A DNA stretch of 30,439 nucleotides from JACQAI01 sp035507915 (GTDB taxonomy: Bacteria > Pseudomonadota > Alphaproteobacteria > Elsterales > Elsteraceae): assembly GCA_035507915.1 (NCBI GenBank), contig DATJNS010000424.1:1-30439 (forward strand), written 5' to 3'. Numbering within the stretch: the stretch's first letter is position 1; every line of letters starts with the position of its first letter. Position numbers and translations under genes: made by a program. Under the pieces are notes generated by a model. The model did not search any database, was not told the DNA's origin, and saw nothing but the letters and a program-made list of their open reading frames with translations. Of this stretch, positions 16,656-24,551 are shown piece after piece.

Positions 16656-17447
16656 CTACTTGCTCGGCTCTTCGGTCCGCGGATAGCCGAACTCGACATG
16701 CGCGTTGGGATCGCCGCTCTTGGCGTCCTCGATCATGCCGTTGCGATGCTGGCGGTAGACGCTGCGCAGCGTGGCGTAGAAGTCGAGCGAGTTGCGTTGC
16801 AGATCGTCCAGCGTGTCGATGTTGCGGCCGCGCTCGTCGACCCCCTCGGTGGCACCCTTGCCGATCCCGGCGACCAGCGGCGCCGTGCCCGACATCCAGG
16901 TCAGCGGACTGGCCGCGAAGCTGACCGCCAAGCCGACCGTGTCGCGCACGTCGGACGGGCCGAAGATCGGCAACGTGAGATAGGGGCCTTCGCCGATGCC
17001 CCAGACGCCGAACGTCTGGCCGAAGTCGGCGTCGTGATGCGGCAGGCCCCACGTCGACGCCATGTCGAAGAACCCGCCGAAGCCGAAGGTGGTGTTGACC
17101 AGAAAGCGCGTGCTGCTGGTCAGCGCGCGTGTACCGTTGGCCTGGAGCACGTCGTTGAACGCGACGACCGGCTCGTTGATGTTGGTCAGGAAATTGTGGA
17201 CGCCGGTGCGCACCCCTTGAGGCAGGTCCTCGTACGCCTGCGCCACCGGCTTGAAGACGTTGCGGTCGAGCGACTGGTTGAACGCGAAGACGTCGCGGTT
17301 GGTCGGCTCGGCGGGATCGTTGGTCTTGTCGAACTCGGCCGCCGCCTCGGGGTCGGTCGGCCGCGTCGCGCAGCCGGCGGCGCTCCAGGCGAGACCGATT
17401 GCCATCAGCCCGATCGTCACAGTTCGGCGAACGCATGTCTTCGGCAC
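16656..17447 (-). CDS. mlaA: MlaA (VacJ) outer-membrane lipoprotein, phospholipid retrograde transport
   Basis: A 263-residue lipoprotein: a hydrophobic signal (IGLMAIGLAWSAAGC) ends in a lipobox with Cys26. The mature part has the MlaA features DPAEPTNRDVFAFNQSLDRN, GVRTGVHNFLTNINEP, NTTFGFGGFFDMAS and the GPYLTLPIFGPSDVRDTVG stretch. MlaA sits in the inner leaflet of the outer membrane with porins and removes mislocalised phospholipids, passing them to MlaC. No mlaBCDEF genes are in the window, although in many alphaproteobacteria they adjoin mlaA. The start is a GTG at 17447 that gives a normal-length signal peptide, with GAGGGTGGG upstream. Confidence 0.95.
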   Translation of the reverse strand: MPKTCVRRTVTIGLMAIGLAWSAAGCATRPTDPEAAAEFDKTNDPAEPTNRDVFAFNQSLDRNVFKPVAQAYEDLPQGVRTGVHNFLTNINEPVVAFNDVLQANGTRALTSSTRFLVNTTFGFGGFFDMASTWGLPHHDADFGQTFGVWGIGEGPYLTLPIFGPSDVRDTVGLAVSFAASPLTWMSGTAPLVAGIGKGATEGVDERGRNIDTLDDLQRNSLDFYATLRSVYRQHRNGMIEDAKSGDPNAHVEFGYPRTEEPSK

Positions 17448-17503
17448 GGCTTCCCACCCTCGGTGCGCGATGCGGGGCTGACGGGACCGCCGCCCGAGCT
17501 GCC

Positions 17504-17532
17504 ATTAAGCCGATTGGCGCCCGATTAGCCAA
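17504..17532 (-). promoter_or_regulatory. Candidate mlaA promoter
   Basis: On the minus strand TTGGCT (17527-17532) and CTTAAT (17504-17509) are separated by exactly 17 bases; each matches 4 of 6 consensus positions. Transcription would start about 50 bases before the mlaA GTG. Confidence 0.35.
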
Positions 17533-17594
17533 GCAACTTTCGGTCGAAGCCGGGGGCACCGAACCCGAATGGCGGGGACCCGAGAAAATGCAGC

Positions 17595-18809
17595 TCAGTC
17601 GTACCGAAAACTGATCGGCACCACGATCGGCCAGGATTCGCCGGGCAGCGTGGCCGGCAATGCCGGCAAGGGCGACGCGCGATAGATCAGGTCGATGCCG
17701 GCCTTGTCGAGGAAGCTGTAGCCCGAGCTGCGGTGCACCTCGGCGGCCAGCACGGTGCCGTCGCGGGCGACCCGGAACGCCACCTCCACGCGCCCACTGG
17801 TGTGGTAACGGGCCAGGCCGGGATAGTCCTTCAGGCGCTGGAGCCGCCGCAGCACGGCGTCGAAGTAGCTGCGGTCGGCGTCACCGGTGGTGGAGCGCTC
17901 GAGCGGCGGGGCCGCCGCGACCGCGGCTTGCGACGGCTGGGTTGGCGGTGGCGCGGGCACCGCGGGCGCGCTGGCGGCGGCGGGCGGCGGCGTGGCCGGC
18001 GGGACGGGCGGACCGGGCTGCGTCGGCGCGGCGGCCGTCGCCAGACGCTCGACGGGCGTTGCCATCGGCGGGGAGGGTGCGAGCGCGGTCGCCGCCGGTG
18101 GTGCGCTCGGTGCGGCGATCGGGTCGGCGGCCGCGACGACCGGCAGGCTGGCCGGAGCGGCGCTGGGGGGCGTCGCGGATGGCGGACTCGGCGCCGCCGT
18201 CGGGCTGGCCGTCGCGGCGGCCAGGGTGGCGTGTCCCCGCGGCACGGTCCGGCTGGCGGTCGCGGTGGGCGACGACGACCCGGTGGCCGGGTGCCGTCGG
18301 TGCACCAGCGTCACGACCAGCTCGTCCATCAAGGCGGCGTCCCGACGGGCCGCCAGCAGCGCCGCGAGGGCGGCCCGGCTGGCTGCCGAGCTCCAGGCGA
18401 TGCCGGCGCGTTCGCCGACCCGAACAGCCGGGTCCTCGGCCGTAAGGGTCACGGCGAGCGACCGCACGTCGGACGCGTGCGGCTCCCGGTGATGCATGAC
18501 CAGCAGCGCGGCGAGCAGGCAGACATGCAGCAGAACCGAGGCGGCGATCGCTGCCGGGAAGGACGGCGATCCCTGACGCGCGAGGTCATGGGCGAGCGCC
18601 GTCGCGGCGCCCGACGACGCGATCGACCGCGCGGCCGGCGTCGACCGCCACTCGGCGTGCACCAGCCCCGCCAGCATGTGCCGGGCCTGGACGACGACGG
18701 CACCGCCGGCCCGCGCGAGTCCTCGGTGCGCGGCCGTCAACCGCGCCCGGCACGCTGCGATCGCGTGCTGGGCGCGGATCAGGGGGCGGAACGGCACGGA
18801 TGGCAGCAT
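17595..18809 (-). CDS. TonB family protein (energy transducer)
   Basis: A protein of up to 404 residues: a cytoplasmic N-terminal part, one membrane anchor at about 84-105 (FPAAIAASVLLHVCLLAALLVM), a long Ala/Pro/Thr-rich periplasmic spacer (about 190-320), and a C-terminal TonB domain (about 325-404) with GLARYHTSGRVEVAFRVARD and FLDKAGIDLI, ending VPISFRYD. TonB couples the proton gradient to outer-membrane receptors through ExbB/ExbD, neither of which is in the window. The 80-residue cytoplasmic part is unusually long for TonB. The start is uncertain: ATG 18809 has no Shine-Dalgarno sequence but has a promoter-like sequence 50 bases upstream; ATG at residue 45 and GTG at residue 50 are alternatives. 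Confidence 0.85.
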   Translation of the reverse strand: MLPSVPFRPLIRAQHAIAACRARLTAAHRGLARAGGAVVVQARHMLAGLVHAEWRSTPAARSIASSGAATALAHDLARQGSPSFPAAIAASVLLHVCLLAALLVMHHREPHASDVRSLAVTLTAEDPAVRVGERAGIAWSSAASRAALAALLAARRDAALMDELVVTLVHRRHPATGSSSPTATASRTVPRGHATLAAATASPTAAPSPPSATPPSAAPASLPVVAAADPIAAPSAPPAATALAPSPPMATPVERLATAAAPTQPGPPVPPATPPPAAASAPAVPAPPPTQPSQAAVAAAPPLERSTTGDADRSYFDAVLRRLQRLKDYPGLARYHTSGRVEVAFRVARDGTVLAAEVHRSSGYSFLDKAGIDLIYRASPLPALPATLPGESWPIVVPISFRYD

Positions 18810-18858
18810 GGGGATCGGTCGACGGCATCCTCGTCAGCGCGGTGCGCCGGACCTTCCG

Positions 18859-18888
18859 ATGATACGGCACCAGTGGTTAAGACGTCCC
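18859..18888 (-). promoter_or_regulatory. Candidate promoter of the TonB-type gene
   Basis: On the minus strand GGGACG (18883-18888) and TATCAT (18859-18864, 5 of 6 matches) are 18 bases apart, in the gap between recX and the TonB-type gene. It would make the latter an independent transcription unit. Confidence 0.3.
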
Positions 18889-18918
18889 TCGCTGATCCAG
18901 GCCGCCTTGATCCGCGCC

Positions 18919-19467
18919 TCACGGGTCCGGGGCGTCCAGGCTGGCGGTGTCCGGCGCGTCGACGACCCGGTGCGCGATCGCCGCGCTGAACCCCGCGCGC
19001 GCCATGACCCCGAGGTCCCGCAGCCGGTGGGCCGCCCGGTCGCCCGCGCGGAAGGGCCCGAGGCGGCGCCGGCGCGCCAGCTGCAGGGCGGCCGCCAGCT
19101 CGGGGTCGCCGGGCGCCGCGTTGCGCGTCGCCAGCACGGCGCGAATCGCCTCGGCGTCGATGCCCAGCGCGGCCAAGCGGGCATGGATCGCCCGCGCCGA
19201 CGCGCCGCGCCGGTGCAGGCTCTCGGCGCGGCGCGCGGCGAAGTCGGTGTCGTCGAGCAGTCGCGCCGACGTCAGCCGGGCGAGTACGCGCTCGACCAGC
19301 GCGGCGCCGGCCGGCCGCTCGGCGACGCCGGCGCGCGCCGCGTGCTCGACTCGGCGCAGCAGCGTGCGGCGCACCATCTCGGTCGACGCGGCGAACCGTT
19401 CGAGATAGGCCAGCGCCGCGGCGTGGAGACCGGCTTCCGAGATCGGCTTGGCGGGACGGCGCGGCAT
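18919..19467 (-). CDS. recX: RecX family regulatory protein
   Basis: A 182-residue all-helical protein of normal RecX size with its three tandem three-helix repeats. The best landmarks are LLDDTDFAARRAESLHRRG and the following RAIHARLAALGIDAEAI; the N-terminal repeat starts at GLHAAALAYLERF. RecX binds RecA filaments and limits or shortens them during recombination and SOS induction. recA is not in the window, and no LexA box (GTTC-N7-GTTC type) was found upstream. The ATG at 19467 is the first possible start: an in-frame TGA lies 7 codons upstream. A 12-codon frame with a strong AGGAG site (19478-19516, minus) ends 10 bases before this ATG. Confidence 0.9.
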   Translation of the reverse strand: MPRRPAKPISEAGLHAAALAYLERFAASTEMVRRTLLRRVEHAARAGVAERPAGAALVERVLARLTSARLLDDTDFAARRAESLHRRGASARAIHARLAALGIDAEAIRAVLATRNAAPGDPELAAALQLARRRRLGPFRAGDRAAHRLRDLGVMARAGFSAAIAHRVVDAPDTASLDAPDP

Positions 19468-19696
19468 GGCGTGGAGCCTAACCGCTCAGGGGCGCTCCCG
19501 CCACGACACCCGGCACGGTGACTCCTGTTTGATCATGGTTCTGCACAGGCGGCGTGCACGAGGCCGGCTAGTCGTCGGGAATCGCCGGCTTTTTCTGGCA
19601 CGCGCTTTGCGTCGTGAAGATTACGGCGCGTCCGCGCGCACCTGACCGGGCACCTCGAGACCAGGCAATTTCGCCCGCGCGCGGCGCGCCGTCCAA

Positions 19697-20737
19697 TTAA
19701 AGGAACATCTCGCGGATATCGATGCTCGAGTGCGCGCCGAGCGCATCGAACGTCGCCTCGAGCCATTCCCCCGCGCGGACCCGGCCGATCTCCTTGAGCG
19801 CCAGCAGGAAGTCGAAATCGGCGTTGAACTTGCTGGCCGATCCCAGGCCCTCCATGTGGGCGGGATCGCCGATCATGTGGACGTGGACCTTCTTCAGGCG
19901 GTCGAGACCGCGGCCCTGCACGTGGTCGCTGTCGATCAGCTGCTGCACGAAGGCGATCGCGCGCATCTCGCCGCGCAGCGCCGAGTTGAAGGTGATCTCG
20001 TTCAGTCGATCGGCGATCTCGGCGGCACTGCGCGGCGTGCCCTCGCGCACCAGCGGATTGATCTGCACGATCACGACGTCGGACGATTTGCAGCCGTAGA
20101 TCATCGGCCAGATCGCCGGATTGCCCATATAGCCGCCGTCCCAATAGGGCTCGCCGTCGATCTCGACTGCCTGGAAGACCGTCGGCAGGCAAGCCGAGGC
20201 GAGCAGCGCCTCGATGGTCACCTCGTGCTTCTCGAACACGCGGATCTTGCCCGTGCGCACGTTGGTCGCGGAGATGAACAGCTTGATCTGACGGCACGAC
20301 GCCAGCGCGGCGAAATCGAGCGTCTCCGCGAGCACGTCGCGCAACGGGTCGAGATTGAACGGATTGAGGTCGTAAGGCGAGAACATGCGGCCCACCATGT
20401 CCCACCACATCGCCGCGGGCGACTTGTCGAGGTTCCAGTTGCCGAACCACTTGTCGAACGGATTCGAGCGCACCGGGTTGAACGCGGAAAATTCGCTGAT
20501 GCGCTCCCAGAACGCATCGAGCGCGCGGCGCGCGCCGGCGGCACCGCCTTTCTCGTAGCCGTCGGTCAGCACCGCGGCGTTCATCGCGCCGGCGCTCGTG
20601 CCGCTGATGCCCTCGAGCTCGATGCGCTCGTCCTCGAGCAAGCGGTCGAGGACGCCCCAGGTGAACGCGCCGTGCGCGCCGCCGCCCTGGAGCGCCAGGT
20701 TTATCCGCTTCGTCTTGGCTGCCGGGCTGCGCGCCAT
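19697..20737 (-). CDS. Patatin-like phospholipase family protein
   Basis: A 346-residue serine hydrolase with the patatin Ser-Asp dyad. The oxyanion motif LQGGGAHGAF (16-25), the nucleophile elbow GISGTSAGAMNA with Ser48, and the catalytic Asp200 in PYWDGGYMGNP are all present. Family members cleave acyl groups from lipids; in bacteria some are secreted, but no signal peptide is seen here, so a cytoplasmic or membrane-peripheral role in lipid turnover is likelier. Length and the C-terminal LGSASKFNADFDFL segment match the large alphaproteobacterial group. ATG 20737 has a strong GGAGGGG site 5-6 bases upstream. It is divergent from asmA. Confidence 0.95.
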   Translation of the reverse strand: MARSPAAKTKRINLALQGGGAHGAFTWGVLDRLLEDERIELEGISGTSAGAMNAAVLTDGYEKGGAAGARRALDAFWERISEFSAFNPVRSNPFDKWFGNWNLDKSPAAMWWDMVGRMFSPYDLNPFNLDPLRDVLAETLDFAALASCRQIKLFISATNVRTGKIRVFEKHEVTIEALLASACLPTVFQAVEIDGEPYWDGGYMGNPAIWPMIYGCKSSDVVIVQINPLVREGTPRSAAEIADRLNEITFNSALRGEMRAIAFVQQLIDSDHVQGRGLDRLKKVHVHMIGDPAHMEGLGSASKFNADFDFLLALKEIGRVRAGEWLEATFDALGAHSSIDIREMFL

Positions 20738-20812
20738 CTGCCCCTCCACGGTGGCCCGAACGATATCGCGGGCGGGGGCGGCGGCGAAGCGCGACGGCGG
20801 GTCGCGCGGGCG

Positions 20813-20841
20813 GTGGCATCCCGGCCGCCCGGGCGTATGAT
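20813..20841 (+). promoter_or_regulatory. Candidate asmA promoter
   Basis: GTGGCA (20813-20818, 4 of 6) and TATGAT (20836-20841, 5 of 6) are separated by exactly 17 bases, placing a transcript start about 37 bases before the asmA ATG. Confidence 0.4.
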
Positions 20842-20884
20842 GGCCCCGGTCGACGACTGCCCACGCGAGCAAGGAGCCGGAGCA

Positions 20885-22855
20885 ATGAAGAAGCTGCTGA
20901 TCGGGCTGGCGGTGATCGTGGTCGTGATCGTGGCGGCCGCCGTCGTGGTGCCCTTCTTCGTCCCGATCGACACTTACAAGAACCAGCTGATCACGCGCGT
21001 GAAGGCGGCGACCGGCCGCGACCTCAAGATCGCCGGCGCGGTCAAGTTCTCGCTGTTGCCCGTGCTCGGCCTCGAAGCCAACCAGGTGTCGTTCTCGAAC
21101 GCGCCGGGCGCCAGCACGCCCGAGATGATCCAGCTCGGCAAGCTGGAGGTCGCCCTGAAGCTGTTCCCGCTGCTGGGCGGCGAGGTCGCGATCGATCGGT
21201 TTGTGCTCGACCAGCCCGTGATCGACCTCGAGATCGACAAGCAGGGGCGGCCCAACTGGTCGTTCGCCGCGGCCGCCCCGCCGGCCGGCGCGCCGGCTGC
21301 GCCCGCGCAGTCGGCACCGCCGGCGGCGCCGACAGGCGGCGCCAGCGCGCTCAGCCAGCTGCGGCTCGACGACGTGCGGCTGGTCAACGGCAAGCTCAGC
21401 TATCTCGACCAGCGCACCGGCCAGAAGCAGGAGCTGAGCGACGTCAACATGAAGCTGTCGCTGCCGAGCTTCGATAGCCCGTTCGCCGCCGACGGCTCGC
21501 TGACGTGGCGCGGCAAGCAGGTCAAGGCGACGATCAACGTCGCCAATCCGCGTGCGCTCATCACCGCCGCGACAACCGACGCCGCCGTCAAGATCGCGTC
21601 GGATCCGATCAGCTTCGACTACAAGGGCAAGATCACCAACGCCAACCCGATGAAGGTCGAGGGGCCGATCGATCTGAAGATCCCCTCGGTACGCGGGCTC
21701 GCCGACTGGACCGGCAATCCGCTCCAGATGCAGGGCAAGGACACGTTCGGGCTGCTCGAGATCAAGGGCAACCTCGCGATGGTCGGCAGCAAGATCGGCT
21801 TCACCGACGCGCAGCTCGCGTTCGACGCCATCAAGGCGAAGGGCGAGTTCGCGTTCGACGGCGGCGGCCCCAAGCCGAAGCTGCAGGGCAAGCTCGACGT
21901 CGACAAGCTCGACGTCAATCCGTACATGCCGCCAGAGGGCGCGGGCGGCGGTGGCGGCGGCGCGGCCAAGCCCGCCGCTTCGGCGGCGCCCGCCAAGTCG
22001 GGTTGGAGCGACGCGCCGATCGACCTCAGCGGGCTGCGCGCCGCCGACGCCGACTTCGCGCTCACGGTCGGCAGCATGCTGGTGCGCAAGATCCAGATCG
22101 GCCAGAGCGTGCTCAACCTGCAGCTCAATGGCGGCAAGCTGGTCGCCGATCTGAGCAAGCTTGCGCTCTATCAGGGCGGCGGCAAGGGCAGGCTCACGGT
22201 CGACGGCAGCGGCGCGGTGCCCGGCATCGACGCCAGCTTCAACCTCTCGGGCGTACAGGCCGAGCCGCTCCTGAAGGACGCCGCGGACATGGATCGCTTC
22301 AGCGGCACCGGGGCGTTCGACGTCGCGGTGACGGGGCACGGCCACAGCCAGCGCGAGATCGTCGGCACCTTGAACGGCAAGGGCGACCTCAAGTTCACCA
22401 ACGGCGTGATCAAGGGCTTCGACCTGGGCGCGATGATCAAGAACGTCACGTCGGCGTTCGGCGCAGGCGGCGGCGAGACCCAGTTCTCGCAGCTGACCGG
22501 CACCTACACGATCACCAACGGCATCCTCACGAACAACGACATGGACCTGCAGGCGCCGATCGTCCACGCCACCGGCGCCGGCACGGTCGATCTGCCCCAG
22601 CGCACGGTCAACTACCGCATCAAGCCGCTCAACGCCAACGTCGCGGGCGTCAATCTGGTCGGGCTCGCGATCGCGGTCGAAGGACCGTGGGATAATCTCA
22701 GCTACCGGCCGGACATCTCGTCGGGCGCGGTGTCGGGCGTCGTGTCGGGCGCCGGCAAGGCGCTGCAGGGTCTGGTGCCGGGGCAGGGTGGCAGCAGCGG
22801 CGGCAGCAATCCGGGCGCGATCCCGGGCAACGTGCTGAAGGGCCTGTTCAAGTAG
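20885..22855 (+). CDS. AsmA family protein
   Basis: A 656-residue envelope protein. An N-terminal membrane anchor (LLIGLAVIVVVIVAAAVVVPFFV) is followed by the AsmA signature DTYKNQLITRVKAATGRDLKIAGAV split over residues 29-53, a beta-rich repeating-groove body, and a C-terminal AsmA domain (VTGHGHSQREIVGTLNGKG, then IKGFDLGAMI). AsmA-like proteins are thought to bridge inner and outer membranes and carry phospholipids outward. Two low-complexity inserts occur: Ala/Pro-rich near 130-155 and a Gly run (GAGGGGGG) near 350. ATG 20885 has AAGGAG 8-9 bases upstream. Its stop overlaps the end of the convergent TPR-methyltransferase gene by 8 bases. Confidence 0.93.
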   Translation: MKKLLIGLAVIVVVIVAAAVVVPFFVPIDTYKNQLITRVKAATGRDLKIAGAVKFSLLPVLGLEANQVSFSNAPGASTPEMIQLGKLEVALKLFPLLGGEVAIDRFVLDQPVIDLEIDKQGRPNWSFAAAAPPAGAPAAPAQSAPPAAPTGGASALSQLRLDDVRLVNGKLSYLDQRTGQKQELSDVNMKLSLPSFDSPFAADGSLTWRGKQVKATINVANPRALITAATTDAAVKIASDPISFDYKGKITNANPMKVEGPIDLKIPSVRGLADWTGNPLQMQGKDTFGLLEIKGNLAMVGSKIGFTDAQLAFDAIKAKGEFAFDGGGPKPKLQGKLDVDKLDVNPYMPPEGAGGGGGGAAKPAASAAPAKSGWSDAPIDLSGLRAADADFALTVGSMLVRKIQIGQSVLNLQLNGGKLVADLSKLALYQGGGKGRLTVDGSGAVPGIDASFNLSGVQAEPLLKDAADMDRFSGTGAFDVAVTGHGHSQREIVGTLNGKGDLKFTNGVIKGFDLGAMIKNVTSAFGAGGGETQFSQLTGTYTITNGILTNNDMDLQAPIVHATGAGTVDLPQRTVNYRIKPLNANVAGVNLVGLAIAVEGPWDNLSYRPDISSGAVSGVVSGAGKALQGLVPGQGGSSGGSNPGAIPGNVLKGLFK

Positions 22856-24488
22856 CGGGTTTGCGCAGCAGCACCGCGAGGCTGGGCACCGGCTCGCCGC
22901 GGTCGGTGCGCGTCGAGGTGTCCTCGATCGTGACGACCGCGAGGCCGGCGCGCGTCGCCTGCTCGACCAGATAGCCGCGGCCGTGGACGTAGCGGTGGCC
23001 GTCGTGCAGCGCGAAACCGTCGTCCGCGTCGACCCGGCGCTCGACCGAGAACAGCAGCCAGCCGCGCGGCCGCAGCACGCGGCGCACCGCCGCGAACACC
23101 GGCCCGAGCTCGCCGAAATAGACCAACACGTCGGTCGCGAGCGCGAGGTCGTAGCGCTCCGTCGCACCGGCGGCGAGGCACGCGATCAGCTCGCCGACCG
23201 CGAGCGCGTCGTAGATCGCACGGGCGCGCGCCTGCTCGATCATGCGCGCCGACAGGTCGATGCCGTCGAGCCGCTTGGCCAACGTGCGGAACGCCGCGCC
23301 GCCGAGGCCGGTGCCGCAGCCGAGATCGACGATGTCGAGCTTGGCGCCGAGCTTCACATGCGGCGCGAACAGCGCGTGCAGGATCTCGGGCGCGCGGTAG
23401 TTCAGGTTGCCGACCAGCTCGTTCTCGAAGCGCGCCGCGTAACCGTCGAACAGCTCCTGCACGTAGCGTTCCGGCGCGACCGGCGGCGTGACCGCGGCGC
23501 CCATCACGGCGAGCGCGAGGCCGGCGCCGCAGGTGTCTCCCGGATCGAGCGCGAGCGCCCGGTGGTAGGCGGCGGTCGCGCGCGGCGTGTCGCCGAGCGC
23601 CGCCGCCGACTTGCCGAGGCAGAACCAGCCGCGCGCGTCCTCGCGCAACGCGAGCGCGCGCTCGAACGCGGCGCACGCCGCTTCGTGGCGCTCGCGCATC
23701 TGCTCGACCAGGCCGAGATTGATCAACGGCTCCGCATCGTCGGGACGCAGCGCGGCGAGCCGCGCGAAGGTCTCGACCGCGCCGTCGTAGTCGCGCTGCG
23801 CCTTGCGCACGTGACCGAGATTGTTGAGCGCGCCGGGATTGTCGGGCGCCAGCGCGAGTGCGCGCTCGATCGTCGCGATGGCGCGGGCGGGCTGGCCGGC
23901 ATCGGCGAGCGCGACGCCAAGATTGCTGAGTGCGCGCGCATAATCCGGGCGCAGCCGGACCGCCTGCTCGAACGCGGCGATCGCCTCGGGCAGCCGGCCG
24001 AGCTCGCGCAGCACCGAGCCCAGATTGTTGAAGCCCTCGGCGTGCTCGGGGCGCAGCGCGACGTCGCGCTCGAGCTCGGCGAGCGCCTCGAGGAAGCGGC
24101 CGGCCTGCAGCAGCGCGACGCCGAGACCGAAGCGCGCCTCGGCGACGTCGGGCGCACCGCGCACCGCGGCCTGGTAGTGCGCGATCGCGGCGTCGCGCGC
24201 GCCGGTCGCGGCGTGGGCGCGCGCCAGCGCCAGGCTCAGGCTGGGCGACGCCGGGCCGTGGCGCTCGGCTTGCCCGAGGTGGTCGAGCGCGCGCGCGGCC
24301 GCGCCGCGCCGGAGCGCGATCAGCCCGGCGAGATAGTGGGCCCCGGCGAGCGTCGGGTGACGGCGCAGGAGATCCGACGCCAGCGCGGCGGCTTCGTCGA
24401 GCTGCCCGGCGTCGTGCAGGCGAAACGCGAAGGCGAGCGCGTCGGCGGCCGATTGCCGGGTGGCGGAAGGCTGCGGGCGTTTGACCAC
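22848..24488 (-). CDS. TPR-repeat class I SAM-dependent methyltransferase
   Basis: A 546-residue fusion. Residues 15-320 are about nine tetratricopeptide repeats (for example NNLGSVLRELGRLPEAIAAF and ALSNLGVALADAGQPARAIA). Residues 340-546 are a class I methyltransferase with LDIVDLGCGTGLGG (385-397) as the SAM-binding loop, then IDLSARMIEQARAR and DLALATDVLVYFGELGPVF. The TPR part probably recognises a protein or glycan-enzyme partner; the substrate is unknown. Related TPR-methyltransferases are common in alphaproteobacteria and are often called contractile-injection or NDUFAF5-like without proof. The start is a GTG at 24488 with only a weak ribosome site, so the exact N-terminus is uncertain. 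Confidence 0.9.
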   Translation of the reverse strand: MVKRPQPSATRQSAADALAFAFRLHDAGQLDEAAALASDLLRRHPTLAGAHYLAGLIALRRGAAARALDHLGQAERHGPASPSLSLALARAHAATGARDAAIAHYQAAVRGAPDVAEARFGLGVALLQAGRFLEALAELERDVALRPEHAEGFNNLGSVLRELGRLPEAIAAFEQAVRLRPDYARALSNLGVALADAGQPARAIATIERALALAPDNPGALNNLGHVRKAQRDYDGAVETFARLAALRPDDAEPLINLGLVEQMRERHEAACAAFERALALREDARGWFCLGKSAAALGDTPRATAAYHRALALDPGDTCGAGLALAVMGAAVTPPVAPERYVQELFDGYAARFENELVGNLNYRAPEILHALFAPHVKLGAKLDIVDLGCGTGLGGAAFRTLAKRLDGIDLSARMIEQARARAIYDALAVGELIACLAAGATERYDLALATDVLVYFGELGPVFAAVRRVLRPRGWLLFSVERRVDADDGFALHDGHRYVHGRGYLVEQATRAGLAVVTIEDTSTRTDRGEPVPSLAVLLRKPAT

Positions 24489-24551
24489 GCCTGGCAGTCT
24501 AGAGCGTGATCGGCGCCGTTTGAATCGCGGTTTCCCGGCGCCGGTGCAGTG

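Noticed and set aside
19448..19645. 65-codon plus-strand frame upstream of recX.
   Set aside because: No ribosome site, Arg-rich composition, overlaps the recX start and would read through the T-tailed hairpin.
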